Assembly: GCF_001426665.1 (NCBI RefSeq)
Contig: NZ_LMEY01000015.1
Location: 1 to 45,396, forward strand
Reading direction: 5' to 3'
DNA length: 45,396 bases
DNA from: Rhizobium sp. Root1334
Lineage (GTDB): Bacteria; Pseudomonadota; Alphaproteobacteria; Rhizobiales; Rhizobiaceae
Shown: one piece after another, positions 16,627-26,313 of the stretch
Numbering within the stretch: the stretch's first letter is position 1
Layout of the letters: each line of letters starts with the position of its first letter
The notes under the pieces: generated by a model
Seen by the model: only the letters and a program-made list of their open reading frames with translations
The model's database searches: none
What the model was told of the DNA's origin: nothing
Program-made: the position numbers and the translations under genes

Positions 16627-18393
16627 ATGAACCAGGAAGTCAAAACCAAGAAACTGATCAACGCGCCGGAAAACATCGTCGCTGAGATGATCGAGGGCAT
16701 GGTCGGCGCCCATCCGGACATATTGCGCGTCGAGGGGGAAACCGGCCGCGCGGTCGTTGCAGTCGATGGTCCGCGTGATGGCAAGGTCGGTATCGTCGTT
16801 GGCGGCGGATCAGGCCATGAGCCTGCCTTCGCCGGCTACGTCGGCCGTGGTCTTGCCGATGCCGCGGCTGTCGGCAACATCTTCGCTTCCCCCTCCCCGT
16901 CGCACATTGTCGAAGCGGCTCGCGCCGTGGATGGCGGCGTCGGTATCGTGATGCTCTACGGCAACTACACCGGTGACGTTCTCAACTTTACCATGGCAGC
17001 GGAAGAGCTAGAGCAGGTCGGCATTCCCGTGCGTCATGTGGCTGTTGCCGACGATGTTGCCTCCGCTCCGATCGACCGCAAGTCCGAACGCCGCGGTATT
17101 GCCGGCGACTTCTTCGTCTTCAAGATCGCCGGTGCCGCCGCCGACCTTGGTGAACCGCTGGCGCGCGTCGAGGCGCTTGCTCATGCCGCAAACGATGCCA
17201 CCCGTTCCATGGGTGTCGCGCTCAGCCCCTGTTCGCTGCCGCAGACAGGCAAACCCAATTTCACGATCGGCAACGACGAGATGGAAATCGGCATGGGGCT
17301 CCACGGCGAGCCTGGCATTCGCCGCCAGCAGCTCGCAACAGCCGATGAAGTCACCGATGAGCTTGTCGATGCCATTCTGAAGGAACTTCAGGTCAAGGCG
17401 GGTGAACGGGTTGCGGTTCTGGTCAATGGTCTCGGTGCGACCTCGCAAATCGAGCTCTATATCATCTTCCGCCGCGTCAAGCAGCGGCTGGATGCACATG
17501 GCGTCGAGATCCATGCCTCTTGGGTCGGCGAATACGCGACATCTCTGGAAATGGCCGGCGCGTCGGTTACGCTGATCAAGCTTGATGACACGCTGCAGGC
17601 GCTGCTGGATCATCCCTGCCACACCCAGGCTCTCGTCGTCGGCGCTTTCGAGAAGACCCGCGGTACCCCTTCACGTAACCGCCAGACAGCCAAACCTGCT
17701 GAAGGCGCAGCGCCGTCCCAAGAGAAGCCGCGTATCCTCATCACCGAAGGCGACGTGACCCCTGCGATTTTCAAAGCGATGATGCACACGGTCGGCGAGC
17801 AAATCATCGCCGAGAAGAACTGGCTTTCTGAACTCGATGGCGTGATCGGCGACGGCGACCACGGCATTACTATGGAAATAGGCTGGAAAGCAGTGCAACT
17901 GGCTTTGAAGGATGCCCAAGAAGACGAGACGATCGAATCAATCTGCAAGCGTATGGCAAAAGCGTTTCTGGATGCCGTCGGCGCTTCCTCCGGCCCGCTG
18001 TATGCCACGGCATTCCTGCGCGCGGGCACGGCGGTCGGCAACCGTCTCAATCTCGATGGCGTCGGCATGGCGGAATGGCTGAACGCCGCCTGCCAGGGCA
18101 TTCGCGACCGTGGCCGGGCCGAACCTGGCGACAAGACGATGATCGATGCATGGGTGCCTGCCGTCGAAGCCGCGGCAAAGGCCGCCGCCAATGGTGGCTC
18201 CTCGCTTGCTGTGCTGGTCGCGGCAAGAGACGGCGGCGAGGCGGGTATGAAGGCAACGGCTGCGCTGGAATCACGCCGCGGCCGTTCCGCCAAGCTCGGC
18301 GAGCGCTCCGTTGGCCATATTGACCCCGGTGCTGCCTCGACCTTTCTCACGCTGCGCGCCATGTCGGCGGCACTTGAGAAGGCACTCGTCTGA
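16627..18393 (+). CDS. Fused DhaK-DhaL ATP-dependent dihydroxyacetone-type kinase
   Basis: This 588-residue protein joins a DhaK domain (about residues 1-330) to a DhaL domain (about 375-588), as in the ATP-dependent kinase of Citrobacter. The DhaK part has [15 protein letters not shown] and the substrate-binding histidine His226 in GLHGEPG. The DhaL part has the Mg-ATP motif GDGDHG with Asp409 and Asp411. It phosphorylates dihydroxyacetone or a related short ketose in the cytoplasm. Homologues in actinobacteria and rhizobia are known to act on erythrulose in tetritol pathways. No isomerase or dehydrogenase is in the operon, so the next step must be encoded elsewhere or the product must enter glycolysis directly. 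Confidence 0.92.
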   Translation: MNQEVKTKKLINAPENIVAEMIEGMVGAHPDILRVEGETGRAVVAVDGPRDGKVGIVVGGGSGHEPAFAGYVGRGLADAAAVGNIFASPSPSHIVEAARAVDGGVGIVMLYGNYTGDVLNFTMAAEELEQVGIPVRHVAVADDVASAPIDRKSERRGIAGDFFVFKIAGAAADLGEPLARVEALAHAANDATRSMGVALSPCSLPQTGKPNFTIGNDEMEIGMGLHGEPGIRRQQLATADEVTDELVDAILKELQVKAGERVAVLVNGLGATSQIELYIIFRRVKQRLDAHGVEIHASWVGEYATSLEMAGASVTLIKLDDTLQALLDHPCHTQALVVGAFEKTRGTPSRNRQTAKPAEGAAPSQEKPRILITEGDVTPAIFKAMMHTVGEQIIAEKNWLSELDGVIGDGDHGITMEIGWKAVQLALKDAQEDETIESICKRMAKAFLDAVGASSGPLYATAFLRAGTAVGNRLNLDGVGMAEWLNAACQGIRDRGRAEPGDKTMIDAWVPAVEAAAKAAANGGSSLAVLVAARDGGEAGMKATAALESRRGRSAKLGERSVGHIDPGAASTFLTLRAMSAALEKALV

Positions 18394-18399
18394 CCGATA

Positions 18400-19356
18400 T
18401 CAGCGCGGGCCTTGCAGGAGGGCCCGCGCAACACCTTCATTGGTAACCAGCCGGTTGACGTAGCCGGCGCGAAGAATGGCGCGGATGATCGGAATCTTAC
18501 GGATTCCGCCAGAGACCAGCACGGAAATCGGCTTGAGTTTGAGCTTGTCCGGCGGAAGCGCAATAATCGATTCATTCAGGAAATGATCGATCGCCTGACC
18601 ACGCGCGTCCAGAAACCATCCCATGAACTCACCCACTGCGCCACGTTTCAGCACTGTATCGAGATTGTCCTTCACGACGCGGATCTGGGTGAGCGAGGTG
18701 TCCTGCGCTAGCGAACCACAGGAAACGATGCCCACATCGGCGATCTCCGTACGCGCAAGGACGTCAGTCAACTCGTCATTGAGTAATAGGGCGTTGCGAC
18801 TTTCGGGATTGGCGCAATAGATCGGCGCTGTCAGATAGTGACATTCGATGCCGAGTGCGCGAGCAAAGGCCGTCGCCACCTCGAAAGTGTTGGTCGATGA
18901 CCCGCTGGTAACGCCGCCGGTGAGCCCCACGACCCAGCTCTCGGTCCTCGGCCGGGCGCGAAGAGCGCGAACGGCGAAGCTCAAGGTTCGCCCGGAACCG
19001 ATGCCGACCCCCATGTCTCGATCTTCGATGAGTTCACTCGCAAGCGCTCCGGCCGCTTCCCCAATGACGCGCTTCTGCTCGAGATAATCATCCAGATCCG
19101 GCACGACGACGGCATCTCTGAGTCCATAACGTGCGGATACCTTTTCCGCCAGATCAATGCAGTCTGTCAGAGGCAGAGAAACCCTCACTTGCACGCTGCC
19201 GGAATCACGCACCTGGCCGATGATCTTGTTGACCTTCAAACGCGTGATGTTCATGCGTTGAGCGATTTCCTGCTGGGTCTGTCCGCCGATGAAATAGAGC
19301 CAGGCGACACGGGCCCTCTCTAGATCGTCGTCTAGAAATTCCGATTGATTTGGCAT
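18400..19356 (-). CDS. SorC/DeoR-type sugar-binding transcriptional regulator
   Basis: This 318-residue protein has an N-terminal helix-turn-helix (LYFIGGQTQQEIAQRMNITRLKVNKII). A C-terminal SorC sugar-phosphate-binding domain follows, with GIGSGRTL, the VGLTGGVTSGSS segment and VVSC-type glycine-rich loops. The ATG at 19356 is chosen because AGGAG lies 11 bases upstream; the GTG at 19368 is too close to that site. It is convergent with the kinase gene and probably controls the 13114-18393 operon in response to a phosphorylated sugar. Its 3' end overlaps the shared hairpin at 18403-18429. Confidence 0.88.
   Translation of the reverse strand: MPNQSEFLDDDLERARVAWLYFIGGQTQQEIAQRMNITRLKVNKIIGQVRDSGSVQVRVSLPLTDCIDLAEKVSARYGLRDAVVVPDLDDYLEQKRVIGEAAGALASELIEDRDMGVGIGSGRTLSFAVRALRARPRTESWVVGLTGGVTSGSSTNTFEVATAFARALGIECHYLTAPIYCANPESRNALLLNDELTDVLARTEIADVGIVSCGSLAQDTSLTQIRVVKDNLDTVLKRGAVGEFMGWFLDARGQAIDHFLNESIIALPPDKLKLKPISVLVSGGIRKIPIIRAILRAGYVNRLVTNEGVARALLQGPR
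18403..18429. terminator. Hairpin at convergent gene ends
   Basis: A perfect 9-bp stem (GCGCGGGCC at 18403-18411 with GGCCCGCGC at 18421-18429) sits ten bases past the kinase stop and inside the last codons of the regulator gene. It lacks a T run, but the position suggests transcription termination or shielding for both converging genes. Confidence 0.5.
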
Positions 19357-19638
19357 TAACCAGCACACTCCTAATCACGCATTCTTCGAATAACGAGTTC
19401 GGGTAAGGCAGGCAACTCCAGCTTAGCAACTTACGTCACCGTCCCTTAAATCACCGGATTGCGGGGAGTGAATTGTGTTGAAAGGGTTTGTCACAAGCTT
19501 TTCTGGATTATTCAGCATACAAAAGTTGCCATCGATTGCGCCACCCTCAATTGAATACTCGAAACCGCCCTGCACCGCACCGTCAACATAACCGACCTGT
19601 CGATGGTTGGACGACGATCGAGGTGATATTTGGCTAGC

Positions 19639-19853
19639 ATGACCGAAAAACCGCTTACCCGTTACCACCGCCGTCGTTTTCTAGCGGCGATTATCGCCGA
19701 TGCCGATTGGCTTTATTATTGAGTTCCGCTGAGTTTCGCGATGTCGAAGACCTGCGTGCCGAACGCGGGGTCGAAATGTCGTTTCAGACAGTGTTGGAAC
19801 GGCTGGCGAAATTTGGCCTCAAATCCGCTTGTCAACTCCGGCGGCGATCATGC
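19639..19853 (+). pseudogene. IS6-family transposase remnant
   Basis: The frame from 19639 reads MTEKPLTRYHRRRF ... ADADWLYY and then stops. The next frame continues with FRDVEDLRAERGVEMSFQTV and LERLAKFGLK. This is the N-terminal part of IS6/IS26-type transposases (RHRF-x-II-AVWLYFRF-SFRDVEELLAERG). The catalytic DDE domain is absent. At least one frameshift near 19722-19740 is needed to join the pieces. No gene is seen between the SorC start (19356) and this remnant, or between it and vapB. Confidence 0.75.
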
Positions 19854-20011
19854 GGCAACACATTTATTGTCCGTGACATGTTACTCAGTCCTCCGCGATC
19901 GCTCACCACCGATAACTATCGTTTATCGGAAATAAGCCATCTTTCGTCAAACTCCTTGCCATCTCGGTACGCGATCGCTATCTTGGACACAGAAATCCGA
20001 TGAGGCTCACC

Positions 20012-20269
20012 ATGTCCGAACCGCAGCTCTCCATTCGCAGCAGCAAGGCCCGCGATCTGGCCCACGCACTGTCCCGTCGCACCGGCCAGCCGATCAACCG
20101 GCTCGTCGAGCTGGCGCTTGAGCGTTATGAACGAGAGCTGAGCGACGAGCCGGCGAAAACGCCCGGTGACGCTCTCTGGGACCTGATGGCGGAAGGCCGC
20201 CGATCCGTGCCCCCAGGCACCACATCCGCCCATGACGATTTCTACGACGAATTCGGCCTGCCGAAATGA
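20012..20269 (+). CDS. vapB: VapB-type antitoxin
   Basis: This 85-residue protein resembles the Rv0623-like VapB antitoxin family: an N-terminal DNA-binding segment (LSIRSSKARDLAHALSRRTG, then QPINRLVELALERYERE) and a C-terminal tail that wraps the toxin (SAHDDFYDEFGLPK). The ATG at 20012 has a GAGG site six bases upstream; the ATG at 20000 is an alternative. The stop overlaps the vapC start in ATGA. The pair is a type II toxin-antitoxin system expected to repress its own promoter and to neutralise the RNase toxin. Confidence 0.88.
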   Translation: MSEPQLSIRSSKARDLAHALSRRTGQPINRLVELALERYERELSDEPAKTPGDALWDLMAEGRRSVPPGTTSAHDDFYDEFGLPK

Positions 20270-20670
20270 TCGCCATCGATACGTCGGTGATCCTGGCGAC
20301 TTCGTTGCGTGAACCTGAAGCCGAGCGCTTTCATTCGCTCGTCACCCGCGAGGAAATTGTTATTGGCTGGCCGACGCTTCTGGAAACCAGAATGGTGCTC
20401 GCCGGAAGGGGTTTTTCCAACCCTTCGGCAATCATTGAGCAACTCGTTGCTCTGCCAAACGTGACCGCAGTGGCGTTCGGAGAGCGTCACTATCACGCCG
20501 CTGAGAAGGCATTTGACCAGTTTGGTAAGGGCCGCCATCCGGCCAGCCTCAACATGGGCGACTGCTACTCTTACGCCATCGCCGCTATCGCCAAGGCGCC
20601 GCTCTTGTTCAAAGGGCACGATTTCGGGCAGACGGATCTGAAACTCCATCCCGCGTCGTCGATGACATGA
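20266..20670 (+). CDS. vapC: VapC-type PIN-domain RNase toxin
   Basis: This 134-residue PIN-domain protein has the acidic active-site residues expected for a Mg-dependent RNase: Asp5 in IDTS, Glu40 in LLET, Asp99 in MGDC and Asp119 in KGHDF, with Asp124 nearby. VapC toxins usually cut initiator tRNA or rRNA and stop growth. It overlaps vapB by four bases upstream and the tyrosine recombinase gene by four bases downstream, so all three are probably made from one mRNA. All key residues are intact, so it is probably active. Confidence 0.9.
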   Translation: MIAIDTSVILATSLREPEAERFHSLVTREEIVIGWPTLLETRMVLAGRGFSNPSAIIEQLVALPNVTAVAFGERHYHAAEKAFDQFGKGRHPASLNMGDCYSYAIAAIAKAPLLFKGHDFGQTDLKLHPASSMT

Positions 20671-21812
20671 AAAGCGCCGGACGAAATCCTGTCGATCGCC
20701 GTGCTCACGAACTTGATACGATCGCCGCCGTGCTGCCGATCGAGCGGCGTGACGAGCTGGCGGAGCTGCCGACCGACCAGGATGTTGAGACGCTGCGGCA
20801 TCTGGTCAACGAAGGCATGGGCGACAACACACTCAGGGCCTTGACCTCGGACTTGGCTTACCTGCAGGCCTGGTCGCTCGCCGCCACCCATAATGCCCTG
20901 CCATGGCCGGCGCCGGAAGCACTGCTGCTCAAATTCGTTGCCCATCACCTGTGGGATCGGGCGCAGCGAGAGCTCAATCCGGATCACGGCATGCCGCCGG
21001 ACGTTGAACGCAGCCTTCGTGAGCAGGGCTTCTTGCGAAACGACGGACCGCATGCACCGGCGACGGTGCAGCGCCGGTTGGCCAGTTGGTCAACGCTGAC
21101 GAAATGGCGGGGGCTCGACGGCCTGTTTTCCTCCCCCGCCGTCAAGTCCGCCATCCGCCTCGCCGTTCGCGCCACGCCGCGCAAACGGCGGCGCAAGAGC
21201 GCCAAGGCTGTCACCGGCGATGTCCTCGCGAAAATGCTCGCCACCTGTGCCCGCGCCGAACTTCGTGATCTGCGCGACCGGGCAATCCTGATGCTGGGCT
21301 TCGCATCCGGCGGCCGTCGGCGGAGCGAGATTGCTGGGCTGAGGAGAGAGCAATTGACTGTCGAGCAGCCGGTCTCTGTCGAGGACGACCCTCCCCTGCC
21401 CTCCCTGTCGATCCATCTCGGCCGCACCAAGACCAGCGGGACGGAAGACGATGAAATCGTCTATCTGACAGGTCGCCCCGTCGAGGCGCTCAATGCCTGG
21501 CTTACCGCGGCAAAGATCGAATATGGCAGCGTCTTTCGCGGCATCGATCGCTGGGGAAACGTCTCCCGCCGGCCGCTCGATCCGAAGGCGATCAATGATA
21601 TCGTCAAGCTGCGGGCCGGAATGGCCGGTCTCGATCCGAGTGAATTTTCCGCGCATGGTCTTCGGTCGGGTTATCTCACGGAGGCCGCCGATCGCGGCGT
21701 TCCCCTGCCCGAGGCGATGGAGCAGTCCAAACATCGCTCTTTGCAACAGGCGTCAGGCTACTACAACAATGCAACGCAACGCAGTGGAAAAGCTGCCCGC
21801 CTGCTCTCATGA
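20667..21812 (+). CDS. Tyrosine recombinase/integrase
   Basis: This 381-residue tyrosine recombinase has an N-terminal SAM-like core-binding domain (about 35-170) and a C-terminal catalytic domain with Arg218 (GGRRRSE), His330 and Arg333 (HGLR), His356 (SKHRS) and nucleophile Tyr365 (SGYYNN). The spacing matches XerD/phage integrase boxes. The ATG overlaps the vapC stop in ATGA, an unusual linkage of recombinase to toxin. It may resolve plasmid multimers or move the cassette. No obvious att or dif site was found by eye in 21813-21988, the gap before the IS701 element. Confidence 0.9.
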   Translation: MKSAGRNPVDRRAHELDTIAAVLPIERRDELAELPTDQDVETLRHLVNEGMGDNTLRALTSDLAYLQAWSLAATHNALPWPAPEALLLKFVAHHLWDRAQRELNPDHGMPPDVERSLREQGFLRNDGPHAPATVQRRLASWSTLTKWRGLDGLFSSPAVKSAIRLAVRATPRKRRRKSAKAVTGDVLAKMLATCARAELRDLRDRAILMLGFASGGRRRSEIAGLRREQLTVEQPVSVEDDPPLPSLSIHLGRTKTSGTEDDEIVYLTGRPVEALNAWLTAAKIEYGSVFRGIDRWGNVSRRPLDPKAINDIVKLRAGMAGLDPSEFSAHGLRSGYLTEAADRGVPLPEAMEQSKHRSLQQASGYYNNATQRSGKAARLLS

Positions 21813-21988
21813 AACCTTGCTGCAAAGCCAGCGATCATCAATCATCAGGCTTGCGCATCTCAGTCATAATCTAAGCCGAGATCGTCTGGGTTTAACCCTA
21901 CTAGATAACCTAATACTCGACTTCTCACACAACCGTGGATCGGTGTGACATAACAATCATGCCGGGTGCGGACCCTGCATTTGAGTAC

Positions 21989-23559
21989 CCAGGACTTTAG
22001 TCTTACTGAGTCACAAAATCCGGAGATTCGGGCTGGGCCACGATGTGCTAGCGTAATCGATTCGTGGTCAGCAGGAGAAAGCTGAGATGAATGGCGTGAG
22101 CATGGGAAGTGAAGCAGCCTTTGCGGATTATGTCCATAGGCTGGTCGATGTGATCGGCCACGCCGATCGGGCGGAGCCGCTCAACGATTACTGCCTCGGA
22201 CTAATGCTGCCGATGGACCGCAAGAGTGTCGAGCCACTCGCAGCGATAACAGCGCCAGCGCGAGTATCGTCCAAGCATCAATCGCTCCTGCATTTCGTCG
22301 GCCAAGCGCCGTGGTCGGACGAGGCACTTCTGGCGCGGGTTGGCGACCTGGTGCTGCCGCAGATCGAGCGGCATGGACCGATTGAGGCGTGGATCGTGGA
22401 CGATACGGGCTTTCCCAAGAAGGGCAGGAATTCGGTCGGGGTTGCGCGGCAATATTGCGGCCAGCTCGGCAAGCAGGACAACTGCCAGGTCGCGGTTAGC
22501 CTCTCGATCGCCAACGTTGCGGCGAGCTTGCCGATCGCCTACCGGCTGTATTTGCCGGAGATCTGGGCCGATGATCCCGAACGGCGGCGCAAGGCGAAGA
22601 TCCCTGACAGCGTTGCGTTCCAGACCAAGCCCGCAATCGCGCTCGACCAGATCCGCGCCGCTCAAGTGGCCGGAGTTGCACCCGGCGTAGTGTTGGCAGA
22701 CGCCGGCTATGGCGCGGACGGCGCATTCCGCACCGGCCTGTCGGCACTCGGTCTCGACTATGTCGTGGGCGTGCAACCGACACTCAGTGTCTGGCGACCC
22801 GGCGAGGGACCATTGCCGCCCAAGCCTTGGCGCGGAAAGGGGCGACCAACCTCGCTGATGCGCCGCAGCCCCGAGCACAGCCCGGTATCGGCCAAGGCGT
22901 TGGCTCAGGAACTGCCGCAAGATGCCTGGCAGACCATTGCCTGGCGGGAAGGAACGAACACTGACCTCGGCTCTCGGTTCGCCGCTGTACGCGTGAGGCC
23001 GGCGTCCAGGGATTATAATCTCACAACGCCCCGCGCCGAGGAATGGCTGCTGATCGAATGGCCCGAGGGCGATGCCGAGCCGCTCAAATATTGGCTGTCC
23101 ACACTTGCCGCCGACGCTTCGCTCGCAAAGCTCGTCAGCACCGCCAAACTGCGCTGGCGTATCGAGCGCGACTATCAAGAACTCAAGCAGGAACTCGGGC
23201 TCGGCCATTATGAGGGGCGCGGCTGGCGCGGTTTCCATCATCATGCAAGCCTCTGCATCGCCGCTTACGGATTCCTCATCTCCCAAAGGGAGGCGATTCC
23301 CCCATCAGCGCCGACCAAAACCAAAGACCGCCCGGAACCTGCCGTTCCCCAAGGTTATCGACCCCGCGGATCCCCCGATCCGACCCGAACGCCACGCGCC
23401 AAATTCGATCGCCACCGTCCGAAGGCACTTGACCGTCGCACTCAGTCGCAGCCTTCAGCGATGTCCATGCTGCACCAGGACAATGCCCGCTAAAATCCAC
23501 AAACTTGTGACGCAGTAAGATTAGGCTCCCGTCGCAAATAGCGGGGGCTAAAGTCCTGG
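21989..23559 (+). mobile_element. IS701-family insertion sequence
   Basis: The transposase gene is bounded by inverted copies of CCAGGACTTTAG at 21989-22000 and CTAAAGTCCTGG at 23548-23559. Inside these lies a second matching block (TCTTACTGAGTCACAA at 22001-22016, TTGTGACGCAGTAAGA at 23505-23520; 15 of 16 bases). On the left the two blocks touch; on the right 27 extra bases separate them, so one end is rearranged. I could not find a convincing target duplication. Confidence 0.8.
22087..23493 (+). CDS. IS701-family transposase, C-terminus frameshifted
   Basis: This is a DDE transposase of 468 residues as the frame stands. The catalytic acids lie in VDDTGFPKKG, in LADAGYG and in IERDYQELKQELG. 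Family members usually end with a PRG-x-PIRPERH ... RRHLTVALSRSL ... CPCC tail. That tail is present here in the +2 frame ending at 23518, while the open frame reads RPRGSPDPTRTPRAKF instead. A frameshift near the C-run at 23375-23382 therefore replaces the last 40 or so residues. The catalytic core is intact, so activity is possible but doubtful. The ATG at 22087 has a GGAGAAAGC ribosome site. Confidence 0.85.
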   Translation: MNGVSMGSEAAFADYVHRLVDVIGHADRAEPLNDYCLGLMLPMDRKSVEPLAAITAPARVSSKHQSLLHFVGQAPWSDEALLARVGDLVLPQIERHGPIEAWIVDDTGFPKKGRNSVGVARQYCGQLGKQDNCQVAVSLSIANVAASLPIAYRLYLPEIWADDPERRRKAKIPDSVAFQTKPAIALDQIRAAQVAGVAPGVVLADAGYGADGAFRTGLSALGLDYVVGVQPTLSVWRPGEGPLPPKPWRGKGRPTSLMRRSPEHSPVSAKALAQELPQDAWQTIAWREGTNTDLGSRFAAVRVRPASRDYNLTTPRAEEWLLIEWPEGDAEPLKYWLSTLAADASLAKLVSTAKLRWRIERDYQELKQELGLGHYEGRGWRGFHHHASLCIAAYGFLISQREAIPPSAPTKTKDRPEPAVPQGYRPRGSPDPTRTPRAKFDRHRPKALDRRTQSQPSAMSMLHQDNAR

Positions 23560-23784
23560 CGTATTTGGGCAGCGGGTGGAACAATTGCATTGGCCTATCC
23601 GTATGTCACGCTGGGAACTGCTCGCCGGCTTTCACTGCGGCTTTCTCACGGTGCTGCATTGAAGCGAGTTACGCATGGCAGGAAACTCAGCCACCATCAT
23701 TTACGACGTCGTAAGCAAGGCTATTTTGATCGAATACCGCGATAACGTGATCGCGCTCGCCGGATCTTAGCCTACCCGCGTCGG
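23560..23784. other. Gap between IS701 and the sulfatase pseudogene
   Basis: Only a 31-codon frame (23675-23770, starting MAGNSATIIYDVV) is seen, without a ribosome site or a recognised family. The 5' end of the sulfatase gene would be expected here but is absent, so sequence has been lost or replaced upstream of 23785. Confidence 0.35.
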
Positions 23785-25787
23785 GTCAGGCACGATCGCA
23801 GAGCGCGCGGTCGCATTCGACGGCTACACGGGTGTCATCCCGAAGACGGCTGCCACGATCGCCGAGGTGCTGAAGAACTATGGCTACCATACATCGGCGT
23901 TCGGCAAGTGGCACAACACGCCCGCGACCGAGACGACGTCGATCGGCCCCAAGGATCGCTGGCCCAATGCCTACGGGTTTGAGTATTTCTACGGGTTTCT
24001 GGGCGGCGAGACGTCGCAGTGGGAACCCCGGCTGACGGAGAATTTCGACGCGGTCGAGCCACCCCGCGGCGACCCAAAGTATCATCTGACCGAAGACCTT
24101 GTCGACAAGGCGCTGAAGTGGCTCGACGACTACCGGGCGTACGACCCAAAGAAACCCTTCATGATGTACTGGGCCCCAGGCGGCGTTCACGGTCCCCATC
24201 ACGTCTTTCCGGAGTGGGCTGACAAGTACAAGGGCAAGTTCGACAGTGGTTGGGATGCGTACCGGGATCGGACTTACAAGCGTCAGCTTGAGATGGGCGT
24301 GATCCCGGCCGGGACGAAACTCACCGAGCGCGATCCGACGATGGATTCCTGGGACAGCATCCCAGACGCCCAGCGACCGTTCCAGGAGCGGCTGATGGAA
24401 GTGTTAGCGGGTTATGTCGAACATATACGGACACCCAGGTCGGCCGCCTCATAACGGGCATGGAAAGCCGTGGCCTGCGCGATAATACGCTGCTCTTCTA
24501 CGTCTTCGGCGACAACGGCTCCAGTGCCGAGGGCCAACGTGGATCGATCAGCGAACTGCTCGCGCAAAACAACATCGACAACACCGTCGAGCAGCAGATC
24601 GAAGCCCTAAACCGGATAGGCGGTCTCGACGCGCTCGGCACCGGCAATACCGACAACATGTACCATGCAGGCTGGGCTTGGGCCGGAGGCACGCCGTTCA
24701 AAGGCACGAAACTGATGGGGTCCTATTTTGGCGGGGCGCCGAATCCGATGGTGGTTTCGTGGCCGGGGCACATCCAGCATGACGGCAAGTTCCGTCAACA
24801 GTTCCATCATGTTGTCGATATTGCTCCGACGATCTACGAAATCCTGAAGATCGAACCACCAAAGGGTCAACGGCTATAACCAACTGCCGATCGATGGAAC
24901 CAGCCTTGCCTATACGTTTGCCGATGCCCATTCCGCGACGAAGAAGTACGAGCAATTTTTTGACAACAACGGCAGCCGTGGCCTCTACCTCGGCGGCTGG
25001 TTCGCAGATGTACCCGGTCCCTTCCTCCCTTGGGACACGCCGGCCTCGGCCAGCCGTCTCGCCGGCTGGGACTCAGCCAAGGATGAGTGGGAACTCTATG
25101 ATTTGAAGTCGGACTTTTCGCAGTCGACGGACCTTGCGAAAGCCAATCCGGCGAAGCTGGAAGAACTGAAGGCGCGTTTCCTAAAGGTGGCGGAAGACAA
25201 CAACGACTTCCCCATCGGAGCCGGTAGTTCATCCGCAGGACCGCATAAAGTCGGATTACGACACATGGACCTTCAGCCAGACGACACGGCGAACGTCGGA
25301 GTTCGCCGCGCCAGGTATTGGACGGCAAAGCACCAGGGTCCAGATGAAAGTTCAGATTGGAGAGGCCGCGAACGGCGTTCTCTATGCCGTCGGAGGGGCC
25401 GGAGGCGGGCTTTCCCTCTATATGCAGGACGGGCACCTCGTTTACGAATACAACATGATGATCATCGAGAACTACCAGGTGAGGACAGGCAAGCTTCCCA
25501 CCGGAACGCACGATATCGAGATATCGACCACAATCCCGAAACCCGGCGGCCCAGCCGACGTGCTTATCAAGGTTGACGGGAAAGAGGCGGCGAAAACCCT
25601 TGTCAAGCGGACGGTACCGGTTGCGTTCACCGCGACGGAAACCTTCGATGTCGGTGCTGATCTCGGATCACCAGTCTCGCAAACATACTTTGACAAGGGG
25701 CCGTTCGAGTTCGATGGCAAGATTGATCAGGTGCGGGTGGAACTGGTGCACCAATATCACCAACATCTGGCAACCCCCGCTTATTGA
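23785..25787 (+). pseudogene. Arylsulfatase pseudogene
   Basis: The pieces read in order as a large alkaline-phosphatase-superfamily arylsulfatase: GTIAERAVAFDGYTGVIPK, AFGKWHNTPATET, the YWAPGGVHGPHH metal site, then LFYVFGDNGSSAEGQRG, PNPMVVSWPGHI, VVDIAPTIYEIL and the C-terminal lectin-like region AVGGAGGGLSLYMQDGHLVYEYN. Joining them needs frameshifts near 24422, 24862 and in 25230-25340. The N-terminal part with the CxPSR formylglycine site is missing. The enzyme would have cleaved sulfate esters in the periplasm. The gene is dead through both truncation and frameshifts. Confidence 0.9.
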
Positions 25788-25998
25788 TGAACCGTGGGCC
25801 GTGGCGTGCGCCGGCTTGTAAAGCATGTCGATACATACAGACCCGTTATCAGTAGTCGCGCGAAGCGATCAAAGGGGCGACGCGGCCACGACGTCCCCTT
25901 TTGAGGGGGCAAAGTTTGCCCGAACGTCGGTAATCCCCCCGCAAACTAATCGGGTTTAAAAGTAGAATTTTCTTACAATGATTTTGGAGAAGATTCCG

Positions 25999-26265
25999 AT
26001 GAAGACATCACGATTCAGCGACGCGCAGATCATGGCGATCCTCAAGCAGGCGGAGGACGGCATTGCGGTCGCACAGTTGTGCCGGGAGCATGGCATGAGC
26101 GATGCCAGCTTTTACAAGTGGCGAGCGAAGTTCGGCGGCATGGACGCGTCCATGGTCAGCCAAATCAAGAGGATGGAGGACGAGAACCGGCGGTTGAAGA
26201 AGATGTATGCGGAATTGAGCATGCAGAACGATCTGCTGAAGGAAGCGCTTGGAAAAAAGCGCTGA
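25999..26265 (+). CDS. IS3-family transposase OrfA
   Basis: This 88-residue OrfA has an N-terminal helix-turn-helix (FSDAQIMAILKQAEDG, then CREHGMSDASFYKW) and a C-terminal leucine-zipper-like coiled coil (MEDENRRLKKMYAELSMQNDLLKEAL). These bind the IS ends and let the protein multimerise. The ATG at 25999 follows a GGAGAAG site. The end contains an A6 run (GGAAAAAAGC, near 26251-26258) at the junction with orfB, the usual place for the programmed -1 frameshift that makes the OrfAB transposase. OrfA itself looks intact. Confidence 0.88.
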   Translation: MKTSRFSDAQIMAILKQAEDGIAVAQLCREHGMSDASFYKWRAKFGGMDASMVSQIKRMEDENRRLKKMYAELSMQNDLLKEALGKKR

Positions 26266-26291
26266 GGCCGTCTCAACGCAAGGAGCCTTAC

Positions 26292-26313
26292 GGCAAATGC
26301 AGGAGCATTTGCC
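26292..26313. repeat. Short palindromic element inserted in orfB
   Basis: A perfect 9-bp stem, GGCAAATGC at 26292-26300 and GCATTTGCC at 26305-26313 with loop AGGA, lies within about 41 bases that do not belong to the orfB reading. The flanks AAGGA (26279-26284) and AAGGG (26322-26326) look like a small target duplication. It resembles the small dispersed palindromes seen in rhizobial genomes. Confidence 0.6.

Noticed and set aside
21984..23563. GTA direct repeat flanking the IS701 element as a target duplication
   Set aside because: GTA occurs near both ends, but the spacing to the inverted repeats needs an extra unpaired base, and IS701 elements usually make a 4-bp duplication. Three bases can match by chance.
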